Shown in pieces: positions 1-9,793 of a stretch of 64,000 bases of DNA. The DNA is taken from contig NW_026251765.1 of the NCBI RefSeq assembly GCF_025024155.1, forward strand, positions 124,001 to 188,000. The letters are read 5' to 3'. Source of the stretch: Gamsiella multidivaricata. Taxonomy: Eukaryota; Mortierellomycota; Mortierellomycetes; Mortierellales; Mortierellaceae. The stretch's first letter is position 1; every line of letters begins with the position of its first letter. The notes beneath the pieces were generated by a model. The model was not told the DNA's origin and made no database searches. It was given only the letters and a program-made list of their open reading frames with translations. The position numbers and the translations under genes were made by a program.

Positions 1-1588
1 TCTCCGAGCGAGGCGATCCGCCGAAGTCGAATTGTGGCTGCATTCGAGGCATTTGCCTCTCTCTTCTGAATTAAACGCTCCTTGCTGGCTTTGTTTTCTT
101 TCTTCTGCGCGGCCTCTGGTAATTTGGATCGTGATTTGCCGCGCTTATAGTCATAGTCTTCCTCCAATAGCTTCGCCTTGGCCTTATTCCAGAGCTGACC
201 CTTGTTCGTCAGTAAACTAGGCTCCTCCAGCGCAAGACTTTGAGCCGCACAGTTAATGGCATGCTCGTATTTCGTCAGGGACCGTGAAGAGTGCTTTCCA
301 TAGATAAGCGCCTGATGCATGATCAAGTCTCGCGTGGCCTTGTCCGGTTGCTGTGAAGATGATGATGTAGGGTTGGGAGTGCTGCTCCATGAGGAGGAAG
401 AGTTGGAGTTAAAAGAGCTCGGTTCGGGTAGCACAGGCGACGATCCATCCAAAGCCTGGTCGGGAGGCGTTCCTGATGTGGATCTCCGGCGCTTCAACTG
501 CCTATGATCATTTTGCTATGAGATCGATTGACAAGATCGAACAGTGTTAAACAACTCATTTCAAATCGTCGGGCAATGGGTAGCGACTACAAAAAAGCCC
601 ATACCTTGCTAGAAGTCCTTTGTAAAGGTGACTGATCCTGCGAGTATAAAGGCACAGGCTGAGCAGGGAAGTTACCACCAGTGGTTCCACGTGGCGCAGG
701 TCCAACATACTGGTAGATGGATCCTGCGGACAAAACTTGAGAGGGTGTCGGGGTGTACGACTGGGTCTGCGATGAAGGGTTTCCTTGCTGTCTCTGGCTG
801 CTTTTAGATGCAGAGGATTGACGGTATAATCCTGGGTTCTGTGATGATCCTCCTTGAAACGTATATCCTCTGGTCGGCTGTGAAGAGTTGAGCGACGACT
901 GGGAAGGATGTGAGGCTTGAGAGGGCTGCGACAGCTGCGACGATTGCTGGAAGAACTGTGAGTGTGAATAATGCAGCATACTGTGGGGCTCTGGCTGCAT
1001 GAAAGAACTCTGGGAGTTGTCAAAATGCATGGAACCCATGCGGCTGCGTTCGCGTAGGTCGCGGATTCCCTTTCGGAAGGTGACTGCGTGAAAAGGTTTC
1101 ATCGGAATGGCTTCCATGATACTCTTGAGTTCGTCGTCGTCAAAGTCGATAATAAGCGGCATGGAGTCATCCGTGGCACCAGCATCGTTAAAGGACTGGA
1201 GGTACTGCGAGAGGTTGCAATTGTTGAGGAAAGCGGGGAGAGATGGTATCTCATTGAAGGCCGTGAAGCTACTGCTGTTGTTCCTTCTAAGCGGGGCAGG
1301 CACAGGCAAGGTCCTGTGCGCGGGACGACTCTGCTGATTGAGCGGAGGTAGCGCAGGCATCGACCCGTCCACGGAGTTGTTGGGCGGGAGAGAGCCAACT
1401 GTGGAGGGCAGGGGTGTCGGGCCTGGCGGGGGTGTCGGGGTGGGCGAACGCGTTGGTGGTTGCTGTTCCTCATTGGAATCGAATTCAGCATCGGAGGGAA
1501 GGATGGGCGAGGGCATATCTTCGAGCGGACCGTCCTGCCGGGGCTCTACTGGGCCATTGCCAGCGGGGAGACTCTGGGCAGTGGCCAT
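1..1588 (-). CDS. SAM/NCD1-domain protein, NAB co-repressor-like (partial, C-terminus off the window)
   Basis: Two exons are visible: 1588-605 and 497-1, with a GT-AG intron at 604-498 in phase 0; the gene runs off the left edge. I start at 1588 (MATAQSLPAG) rather than at the in-frame ATG at 1738, because the extra 50 residues are hydrophobic and Asn/Ser-rich like a translated leader. Residues about 1-110 are Pro/Ser-rich and disordered. Residues about 115-182 form a compact helical SAM-like domain (FLNNCNLSQYLQSF through FRKGIRDLRERSR) that resembles NAB conserved domain 1 (NCD1). A Gln/Ser-rich linker follows. Exon 2 holds a second conserved-looking helical segment (KATRDLIMHQALIYGKHSSR, then SLTKYEHAINCAAQSLALEE) and a basic Lys/Arg-rich stretch. 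NAB proteins are nuclear co-regulators of zinc-finger factors; a nuclear regulatory role here is inference. The fold call is moderately sure, the function is not. Confidence 0.7.
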
Positions 1589-2347
1589 GCTTGCTGCGTT
1601 GTTATGAGCGATGTGCGATGTGCTGTTGTTGCTGTTTGAAGTCAAGAAAGGAAAGAGTGAGAAGGACAGGGGGAATAATGAAACAAAAAAAATCACACAC
1701 CCGTTTGCACAATATACAAAGATGGCTATTGAGAGCAAACAAGGGCGATGGAAGGATAGATGATGGAAGGGGAAAAAAAGAGATGGGAGGATGGAGGGAA
1801 GGGTTCGTTGATGGCGAGGGAGGGTGATAAATGGCGTCTTTTGAAGGGATTCCGGTCAAAAGTCAAAAAGAAAAGAGAGAGAGAGAGAGCGAGAGTGGTG
1901 AGCTCCTTTTCTTTTTCCCCTCCCGCACCTCAGCCCATCAAAGAAAGGGGTACATTTTGGTGGCGGTGGCGCCTGAATGTGTTTTAAGGGGACGCGACAG
2001 CGTCGCTTTCAGTTGGCACGGCAGTCGATGTTGAGATGTCAAGCGCTGGCGGTTTTGCTATATGGGTCAACACAGCGATACACGCCTACGGCTTGCACAA
2101 GTCGAGTAGCAATTGAGCCCGTATTACAAATGAGCGGTTTGGTGATAGCCCCTTTCCTTTCCACCGGGTTCGGTATGAGCAATTGGTCAATCTTTGAACG
2201 AGAAAGTGACGAAAACACAACAGATCGGGACTGTCGCCCTGTGCCTGGCCTTTTTTTCTGAACCGCGCTTCCACCATCACTTCCACGTACCACCACCTCC
2301 ATTAACTCCAAAATCCCCTTGTCGAGGCTCAAAACCAAACGCCAAAA
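1589..2347. promoter_or_regulatory. Divergent intergenic region between the SAM/NCD1 gene and NAA10
   Basis: 759 bp separate two divergently oriented starts. It contains purine-rich stretches, including a short GA repeat near 1876-1892, and no reading frame with recognisable protein character. It presumably carries both promoters and 5' leaders; no clear TATA element was identified. Confidence 0.5.
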
Positions 2348-3519
2348 ATGAACATTCGCGAGGCCACCGTACGTTCAATGTCGGATTCCAGGATGCGCTA
2401 TTTGTCCCAACCATTCAACACGTGGTGATAACACCGATTTTTCTATCTTTGTACACTCTGAATGCCAGCTGGATGATATGATCCCCATGCAGAACTGCAA
2501 CCTGCACAACCTGCCCGAGAACTATCAAATGAAATACTGTAAGTGCACAGTTCTGGAACAGAATCCTGGGCTCAGCTTGACATTTTGCAAGAAAACAGTT
2601 CTCTTTGCGTTGTCTCACGTCAACAATACTAACCCTCGATATCACCCGATCGACCCGACTTTTAGACTTTTACCATTCATTGACATGGCCTCAGCTCTCA
2701 TACGTCGCAGAGGACGAGAAGGGCAGAATCATTGGATACGTTCTTGCCAAGCTGTAAGGATGTTGGACAACGAGGGATTGTGACTTAACAATCCAACGAG
2801 GCATACAGCTGGGCTAACAGGATCTCGACACCTTTCTTGTTCAATTGGTACCAATAGTGAAGAGGATCCTGCTGCTGAGCCACATGGTCACATTACATCC
2901 CTGTCAGTAATGCGCACATACCGCCGTCTCGGAGTTGCTGAAAAGCTGATGACCCAGTCCCGTAAGCCTGTGTTTTACACTGAATTTTCATCGTTAAAGG
3001 ACTCGGTGGAAGGCTTTTCAGCAAGTCAGCGGGATAGACATGGCTGGACTTGTCAGCAAACTTTCACAACATTAACTCCAACGAAGATCAATGGAGAGTG
3101 AACTAGTGAATCTTCTTGGATTTGAACGTTCCCCTTGGATTCAGTCGTCTCAGGAATACGCTCCGCATCGTGAGCTCCATGTTCAAGGACTCTCTGAATT
3201 TGACCAAAGTATCTCTGTTGCGGCTATATCTGTTTTCTCGTTTCGTTAGAGAATGCTATGCGCGACGTGTTCAACTGCAAATACGTCTCACTCCATGTCC
3301 GCAAGAGCAACCGTGCTGCTCTTCAATTGTATAGGGATACTCTCAAATTCACGTAAGATATCTCTTTCGGCTGTCACCAAAGATAGATGTTACTTGTTTT
3401 AACACAGTGTATACATTCTGACCTTTTACTTTATCCTATGCAGTGTTCAGGATATCGAGAAGAAGTACTATGCCGACGGCGAAGATGCCTACGCTTGCCG
3501 CAAGGTCTTGCTGGAATAG
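2348..3519 (+). CDS. NAA10: N-alpha-acetyltransferase 10, catalytic subunit of NatA
   Basis: Six exons join into a 153-residue protein: 2348-2368, 2469-2538, 2666-2753, 2858-2961, 3250-3352, 3444-3519, all with GT-AG introns. It is a GNAT-fold acetyltransferase that, with NAA15, acetylates the N-termini of nascent proteins (Ser/Ala/Thr/Gly after Met removal) at the ribosome. The N-terminus MNIREAT continues into [20 protein letters not shown], the hallmark start of the family. The acetyl-CoA-binding loop RRLGVA lies in exon 4. The [15 protein letters not shown] segment in exon 5 and [10 protein letters not shown] near the C-terminus are also typical. Length matches the short fungal form, without the long acidic tail of the animal protein. 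Each exon is too short to be noticed alone. The 3' end is only 112 bp from the convergent Fanzor locus. Confidence 0.96.
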
Positions 3520-3631
3520 TTTCATTTTTCTTCTTGAAAACAGGACTATCTGAGCGCTATCTACGTCATCGTAAATTAATCAACGCCCCTGTAATCATCA
3601 CGTGGGTGTGTGTGACCGTACATACAAAATA

Positions 3632-5490
3632 TTAAAGTTCTTTGGCCAATTTTCTTGGACGTTCCTGCTGAGTCGAACTGGAGGTCGATCGTTTTTTCCG
3701 AGATCGAGTACCACCGGCCTGGGTCGGTGGGGTGGAGTCACTGATTCCGACAGCCGCCTCGACGCTTGTCCCTTGTCCTGAACTCGATGATTCCATCCAT
3801 GGATACCTGCCGTCTGCTGTAACAGGGTGAAGATATCGCGGTCGCTCTTGGTACAACAGGTACTCTCGTACAATATGGGACATATTCTCGGCTGCCATGA
3901 CATCTCTGTGGTTATACCGTCCACAGTGGGGACAGAAGAATTGTCGAAGGGTGACTTCGGCCACAAACCGGTGGCAATCCGGACATTTCTTTGAGGTATA
4001 AAACTCGTTAAGACCGACGGCAATATACCCAAGGGACCGCGCCTAATTACAACAATTAAAATAAGTTATTCATCTGCACTCAGTCCTCAGAAAATATTGT
4101 CAATGATACAAAAAATAAAACGTCTGCTTACCAGAGGGACAAAGTATGACAAAAACGGCGAGTGGAGAGACGACAGTCGACTACTGCTCCCGAACTGGCC
4201 AAGACCCACACCAATCAACACTGGATTATCATTGGCTCGACGTTCACCAATGCTGCCGCCAACGATTCCAAGCAGACTGTTGGCAATAGCCTGGTACTCG
4301 ATGTGCTTGGCTCTCTCCATGTCCCATGTGTGCTTCTTGAATCGAAAGTTGTCCCCGTTATAGAACTCCAAGAGTCGGTTCTTGACTTTTTCCAACTCCT
4401 CAATATAGTTGGTGACACTGGTGTCTGGACCTCGGAGAGGTGAGAGCTGGGACTCGATATGCGCAGTCGACTGTAACCCGATATCCGGTTTCAATTGATG
4501 TTGCCGCTCTGGACCCTCTGGTTTCAGTTGCTTCTCGTCCTTGAGCCAGCGTCTATATCGGAAGACAGGCTGCATCACGGCCTTCTGATTGACGGCAAGA
4601 TTGTGGTGAGGGATCTTGTCAGACGCTGTCGTTGTTGCTGGCGGTGTTGAAGTTGTTTGTGCCTCCAAAGACGGCTTTTGCATCAGATCCTGCGGTGTTG
4701 TTGTGGAGTAAGAGGCGATAGGAAATGCGCCATTGAAGGAAGTGGACTCGTCCTTGTTCATCGATTTTCCTAGTAGGTATGCATATGCTCCAACGACAAA
4801 AGCTTGTCCTGCGTCAAGGGTGAGGATCTTGATATCTTTAGGATCGACACCAGGCCAAAGTCTCGCCACATCGTCTTTGGTTCGGACAACGTTTCGGATC
4901 TCCGTCAAAAAATCACTGGTACCGTGAAGTGTTGAAGTCAATCGAGGAGGTAGGCGATCGCCGGGCAACCGTTTGTATTTGACTGACAGAAGTTCCCTGA
5001 CTTTGGAACACAGGAGCTGCATAGTGAATCCGTCAGTTCGTAAGGACCCCCTGAGAAAATATCCTTTGCGGGCATAGGTCTCCGGTCTGAACTCTGGATC
5101 GTCCAGCATCTGCAAGTGGGTCTCGAGATCATCAAGGGATAACAACTTGATCGCAGCGCGGTGTCCAGCCTTGCCTCTCTTGCGACTGGTCAGGTCTTCG
5201 GGATCGATATCGACGATGAGGTGCTTGATGAGAAAGCCTGGTTCTTTTCCTCCTATCCACTCCTCAACATTCCGCATGGATGTGCAGACGGTACCGACCA
5301 GTTCCTGAACCTGTGCCCTCAGTGCGCCTCCGCGGTTGAAAAAGAACATGGCCAGTTGTCACTCTGTGAAACTGACAAAAGGTTGCTTCGCCGTCGACAT
5401 GGGAATAATCCTACGAGGGTTTGGACTCAATTTGTTGATCGCGAGGTAGTTTTCGATAGCAGATACCTCCTCTTGGATCTCCACGTTACT
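3632..5490 (-). other. Fanzor (TnpB/OrfB-like) RNA-guided nuclease domain of the fusion locus
   Basis: The segment contains an N-terminal helical and beta region, then ILTLDAGQAFVVGAYA with the RuvC-I Asp at about 4815-4813. A linker and a conserved pair, HNLAVNQKAV and FYNGDNFRFKKHTWDMERA, follow, then VLIGVGLGQFGSSSRLSSLH. Across the intron comes GLNEFYTSKKCPDC with Glu near 4006-4004. Then FFCPHCGRYNHRDVMAAENM carries the second Cys pair and the RuvC-III Asp at 3904-3902. The Glu lies next to the zinc ribbon instead of in the usual RuvC-II strand, which is the rearranged arrangement reported for eukaryotic Fanzors. Fanzors use an omega RNA to cut DNA. No omega RNA was located; the space downstream of the stop before NAA10 is 112 bp. 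Confidence 0.85.
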
Positions 5491-6523
5491 CGTTGACCTT
5501 GTCGTTTGATCCTGGCAGCCTCGCGCACAGCGTTTCGGATACAGAGGGCAACTTCCTGTTGAACGGTACCGTCGTTTGGCAGAGCTCGTCTGAGGTTAGC
5601 GGATAGAGTACCGACGTTCAAAGTAGACGTTGGGTGCTGGTATTGTAATAACCGTGTAATAGCGAGCTTGCGGGTGGCTGCACTCGAATCGGACAACGTT
5701 TTGAATTTGGGCTTGGGCTTGGGCTTGGGCTCGTCGCTGGAGGGCTCAAGCTCGTCTTTTGCTTCAGGCTCCTTGTAAGGCTTGAACTTGTAGAGCTTCA
5801 TCTTGACTGGAGGTGGGGGGTTTGTTGCCCCTGTCCTCGTCTTGAATGAGTAACGATGGTGATTTCGTGGGAGTTGCGTCCTTGGAAGCGGCGGGTGACC
5901 GTTTGACTCCTGAGACGGTAATGTGGTCGGAGGGTTATCCTGTAGATTCGGTGCAGGTTGTTGTGGTTGTGCTGAGGATGGTTGCGGTGATGGCGGCTGT
6001 GGTAAGCGCGACCCAAGGCCAGGCTTCAACATAGCTGGAGACTCAACTGTCCTATATCGAATGAAAGACTGCGAGGAGCGGAGGCGGATGATCTGATCCT
6101 TGCGAGTACTATTGACATCAAAACAATAAGTAAGGTGAGCTGTGAGATGATTGCCGATGCCAAGTCCTAAATGCCGTGCGATATTGATCAGAAATATAGC
6201 ATACCTTGGTTGCAGTTGTGCGCGAAAATCCTTGTTCTCCTGGTACATGGCACAAAGATCCTTGAGTCGTTTGTAAAGTTCACTGTAGGACGAGACGCCG
6301 GACAAAGGGCGAGGATCGCTGACAGGCGTCTGTTGAAGATCAACAAAGACTCTGAGTGCAAGTTCAAGTGTTCTGTTGTCTGTGTTCTTTAAAACGACCT
6401 TGGAGTTTTCCAAATATGCATTCACCGTCTGTCGCACATCTGCAAAAATAGGGTAAAAAAAAGTAGAAATATATATATATATTAGTTAGCTCGCTCCTTA
6501 ATACTGTGATCATTGATATTTAC

Positions 6524-7292
6524 CTTGTTTCTTGATCGTCTTGATAATCGAAAAGTTGGTCGCCGGTCCAAGAGAGTAGATATTTTTTCCGTAGTCGTTG
6601 TTGGAGGCAACAGCGAGGGCCGTGAGTTGGATCCTGGACACATCGAGAACCTCACAGATATCCGATATCTTGTAGATCAGAATCAAGTTCTTTGAAATCG
6701 GGCGCCACAAGGTTGACACGGATGGGTACGCGAGCATATCGCTATCCGCAGACACGACAATATCATCAGATCTGCAATCCCGAGCGATCACAACATCAGC
6801 TTCCGTCTCGCGTCGCTGAATGTTCCACCCCTCGTCCTGCATATACTTGACAAATGCATCACGGATGGGCAGGGATCAATAGAAGGAGGACGCAAGACTG
6901 GTCCAGGCATCGGCAAAGTGTCGCTTACGGACCTTGAGGTTGTTATCGATCCGTCTTTGTAGTTCATCCACACTTTCTTTGCATCGCTTAGTGGTCTTCT
7001 CCCGAGCTTCTTGGCGGATCTGAACAGTGAACTCCTTCTCCTCTGCCTGGACTCCGTCGACGTAGATAATGATGTTTTCCTTGGTCCCGAACCGCATGAC
7101 ATCCAGCTCTAGGATCGTATGGGCCATCTCGATGGAGTTTCGTGTATAAGCATTCCTGATGACTGAAAAGCGAGAGAGAAGGTCGACTCTTCTGGTGGCG
7201 GTGCTCAAGGTTGTTGACGCGGCTGATGGGTAAAGTACAGAGGGTTGGTAACCCTTCTTACGAAGAAAGGCGTACCAGCCTTTAAGACCCAT
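6524..7292 (-). other. FEN1/XPG (Rad2-family) nuclease domain of the fusion locus
   Basis: The acidic residues expected of a flap endonuclease are all readable: Asp in RRVDLLSR (XPG-N first metal ligand), Asp in IYVDGVQAEEK (the FDGxxxxxK-like position), the Glu pair in RETEADVVIA, the Asp pair in VVSADSDMLAY (XPG-I), and Asp in NNDYGKNIYSLGPATNF, the helix-3-turn-helix region. The domain is interrupted only by the TGA at 6878-6876, which lies between the XPG-N and XPG-I halves in an unchanged reading frame. In this superfamily the domain binds branched DNA and cuts 5' flaps; whether it acts with the Fanzor part is unknown. Confidence 0.85.
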
Positions 7293-7789
7293 CACTTCCT
7301 GTACGTCGAGTGGTGCGATGAGAGAGCTGCTGTCGCATGTGTAGTGTTTAGCTGAAGTAATGTGATCGATTCAATGGAAAAGAGGTCGGATGTCGGGAAT
7401 CTGCAAAGACGATGAGGTTATGAGGTTTAAAGTAAGGAAGGAAAACGAGTGATCAGTGCTGTAACGCGTGGGTTCATGTCAGAGTTTAGCTCTGATTGGT
7501 ATTGTCATGTGACGCTAGACGCGTCTAAGAAAGGATCAACGTCGCCCTCATCACAGAAAGCTCCATGATGTAAAGATGAGCAAAGGCAGCACCGAAACGT
7601 CTAGAACCATGTATTACTAATCAGGACCTTTATTCGTCTAATGATATAAGGAAGGACAGACTATGTAGTTGGACCACAGTTCATATACTCACAACAGTCT
7701 AGCCAATAAACAATCGTCTTCACACATTCGTCTTTGTTCACTCACCTTGTTCACTCGTCTCCCCTCGTTTTCACCTCGTTATTCCTCGC
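7293..7789. other. Upstream region of the Fanzor fusion locus, no gene seen
   Basis: About 500 bp between the Fanzor start and the SWIM relic. A small perfect stem (TCAGAG / CTCTGA around a 5-nt loop) lies near 7479-7495. The 7700-7800 part is a C/T-rich run of short repeats of TCG/TTC type. No open frame or terminal inverted repeat was recognised. It would contain the promoter of the fusion gene. Confidence 0.4.
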
Positions 7790-8314
7790 TCACCCACAAG
7801 TCTTACATATGATGTCCGTACAGACGAAGAATTCGCCATCATTGCTGCCTGTCGCTGCAACTATTATGCTCAACATCAGGCGCCGTGCAAACATATGTAT
7901 ATAACCGCAAAGGTCTATAAGGGCATGCAGATTTCTTATCGAGAGCCTTACGAAATTGACCACTTACAAGTACAGGCCGACCAGAATGATTTTGATCCTT
8001 CACCTGATTCAACACTTCCACCGTCTTTGGAGCAAACCCTTCCACCAGTAATCCTTCTTCTACTTCATAGGCAAAGAGCAGAAAAGGCGGAACAGAAAAG
8101 AATAGCCAGAGAAAAAGAACAGGAGCAGGAGCTTCAGGATCTTGAGGCCGATCTGAAAAACATGATATCGGAGATCGTCATTGCCGCTGACTCAACAAAG
8201 AAGAGGAAATGTACGCTCGAGTACTTCCAGATCACAATTGCAGGAGTAAGGAAGACTTTGCTTGAGGTGAAGGGCCTCAATACTGTCCAGGCGGGACAAA
8301 GATGCCAGAAATAA
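7790..8314 (+). pseudogene. SWIM zinc-finger fragment with coiled-coil tail, possible MULE-type transposase relic
   Basis: An open frame reaches the stop at 8312-8314. Upstream of the first in-frame ATG (7892) the same frame reads TYDVRTDEEFAIIAACRCNY and then PCKHMYITAKVY, giving the C-x-C-x(n)-C-x-H spacing of a SWIM zinc finger. An acidic and charged helical tail follows (ERQRAEKAEQKR-like, Lys/Glu/Gln-rich), plausibly a coiled coil. No start codon or upstream exon with catalytic residues was found, so it looks like the C-terminal remnant of a longer protein. SWIM fingers at this position are common at the end of Mutator-like transposases, which is the basis for the guess. It lies next to the Fanzor locus. 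The finger is fairly sure; the transposase origin is inference. Confidence 0.5.
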
Positions 8315-8585
8315 ATGTGCTGAAGCAGTTAGCCGTTGTCAAACAGGCACAAGGAATTGAGTCTGATGGACGGTCAGAAGATTGTGTTCCAAAATAGGAT
8401 GGTCCTTATTGCCACCTTAAAAAACTTATTTCCAAAAGTCCCTTCGATGACGTAATTAAGGATTCGATTCTAATCAAACCACTTGATCCCCTTGCTCTTT
8501 TATTGATGCACCGCTGCTGGTCGTGATTGACAAACGATCTTTGTGTGCCTCTTTGCTTTCTCATCAATCGATCGTCTTTGCCGTC

Positions 8586-9634
8586 ATGTTCTTTTTGGTA
8601 AAGTCAAGCTGTCACTTGTCGCTGATATTCGCGCTTGCTTGCAATCGTCCTGTAATACTTGACACTGATGCCTCGTCGCCTTCATCTTGCTCTAATACCC
8701 GACTTTAACTGGATATCCTGGACAATTTGCCCTATCGCAACTGGACCATGGACAAAACAGCGCAATCTCTCACATACGATCAACCTTCATCCGTCCTACT
8801 ATGGCCCGCACATGAAAGAGTTCCTGCTGAGGAACCTGTATGCTGATGTCGAAGGAACCTGTTCAGGACGAGTCGGCTTTATTATCTGTGTTTTGACCGT
8901 GACCAACATCAGTCCAGGAAAGGTCTTACCTGGCTCAGGCCTTGCAGAGTTCGTGGTCCAGTACCAGGCCATTGTCTTCAAACCGTACAAGGGGGAGGTT
9001 GTCGATGCGATCGTTACCAGTGTGAATCAGGTATACATGAATTCTGTTTGCTCACAGGGCACAGTGTAGTGCCAATGGCCCTAACATCTGCTTGGTTTTG
9101 CTGGAATAGATTGGCTTCTTTGCCGATGTTGGTCCTCTCCAAGTGTTTGTTGCCCAAAAGGTACTCTTTTTTTTTTTTGGAGGAGGGGGAGAAGGAGGAT
9201 GATTTGCACCGGAAGCAATTGTATGCTAATCGTCTGTTTATTTCACTACCGCAGTTGATGCCCAACGACTTCAAATTTGATTCCAACGGGCCATGTTACA
9301 GAGGAGACGATCAGGTATTGAAATAATGGCAGGAGCGACAACAACAGTAATAGGAAAAAATTGTTTTTTATTTAATCCTGAACTGCGAACTGTCATTGAT
9401 ATCACTTTAGATGATTGAAAAGAATGGACAAGTACGGCTCAAGATTGTCGGTCTGAAGCACCAGGCAACTCAGATTGTAAGTGATTCTATACAAGGGAGA
9501 CGCCCTGTTTACGCTATTACCATGCCACACATGTTGCTGATACAATTCTGCTCTCCTCTTTCTTTAATGCAACACTCTTTGGTTAGAACGCTGTCGGTAC
9601 GATAAAAGAGGATTACTTGGGTCAAATTCAATAA
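8586..9634 (+). CDS. RPB7: RNA polymerase II subunit Rpb7
   Basis: Six exons give 168 residues: 8586-8597, 8761-9030, 9110-9160, 9255-9314, 9411-9476, 9587-9634. Rpb7 pairs with Rpb4 to form the stalk of RNA polymerase II, which binds emerging RNA and helps initiation and mRNA decay coupling. The first exon codes only MFFL, the invariant N-terminus, and continues as RNLSHTINLHPSYYGP. Then come the tip domain (DVEGTCSGRVGFIICV), the junction (VFKPYKGEVVDAIV), the OB/S1-like domain and the invariant C-terminal GTIKEDYLGQIQ. Every junction keeps frame with GT-AG ends. Length fits the family (about 170). The 12-nt first exon could easily be missed by automated prediction. The 271 bp upstream, following the SWIM relic, would hold the promoter. 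Confidence 0.96.
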
Positions 9635-9793
9635 ACAAGAAGGCCACTTTCGTGATGGCCCGCATGGCCATCTATGTACTTTACAAATGTGCACGGTCTT
9701 TCATATTGGTTGCTTGTGAGGGTTATCCAGGGTTGAAGTCGTATTTTATTGTCGGTACAAGGGAGAGAGCGTAAAACAAAAGGGCGGACAAAA

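Larger units (their letters stand above)
3632..7292 (-). pseudogene. FEN1/XPG-type nuclease fused to a Fanzor (TnpB-like) RNA-guided nuclease, disrupted copy
   Basis: One minus-strand locus. Exon A is 7292-6524. An intron (6523-6440) leads to exon B from 6439. A coding block at about 5490-4132 follows, then an intron (4131-4043) and the last exon 4042-3632. ATG 7292 is chosen because an in-frame stop lies just upstream and the protein opens MGLKGW, as FEN/XPG proteins do (MGIxG). The N-terminal part is a complete Rad2/FEN-type domain. The middle is Pro/Lys-rich. The C-terminal part is Fanzor: RuvC-I Asp, a Glu just before TSKKCPDC, a CPHC zinc ribbon and HRDVMAAENM (RuvC-III Asp). The tail has basic clusters (RKKR, RPRKLAK) that could act as nuclear localisation signals. 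Breaks: in-frame TGA at 6878-6876 (codon 139), a one-base frame change near 5483-5495, and in-frame TGA at 5361-5359. A 96-nt in-frame segment (6204-6109) has good splice ends and may be an intron. Coding sense is otherwise well kept, so loss looks recent. I see no terminal repeats. Confidence 0.85.

Noticed and set aside
1589..1738. Upstream ATG at 1738 as the start of the SAM/NCD1 gene
   Set aside because: The added residues are hydrophobic and low-complexity, like a translated leader; ATG 1588 opens typical protein sequence.
6840..6900. Short intron to remove the TGA at 6878-6876
   Set aside because: The nearby GT (GTCCTC) is poor and any intron would be under about 50 nt; the frame is the same on both sides, so a point change is simpler.
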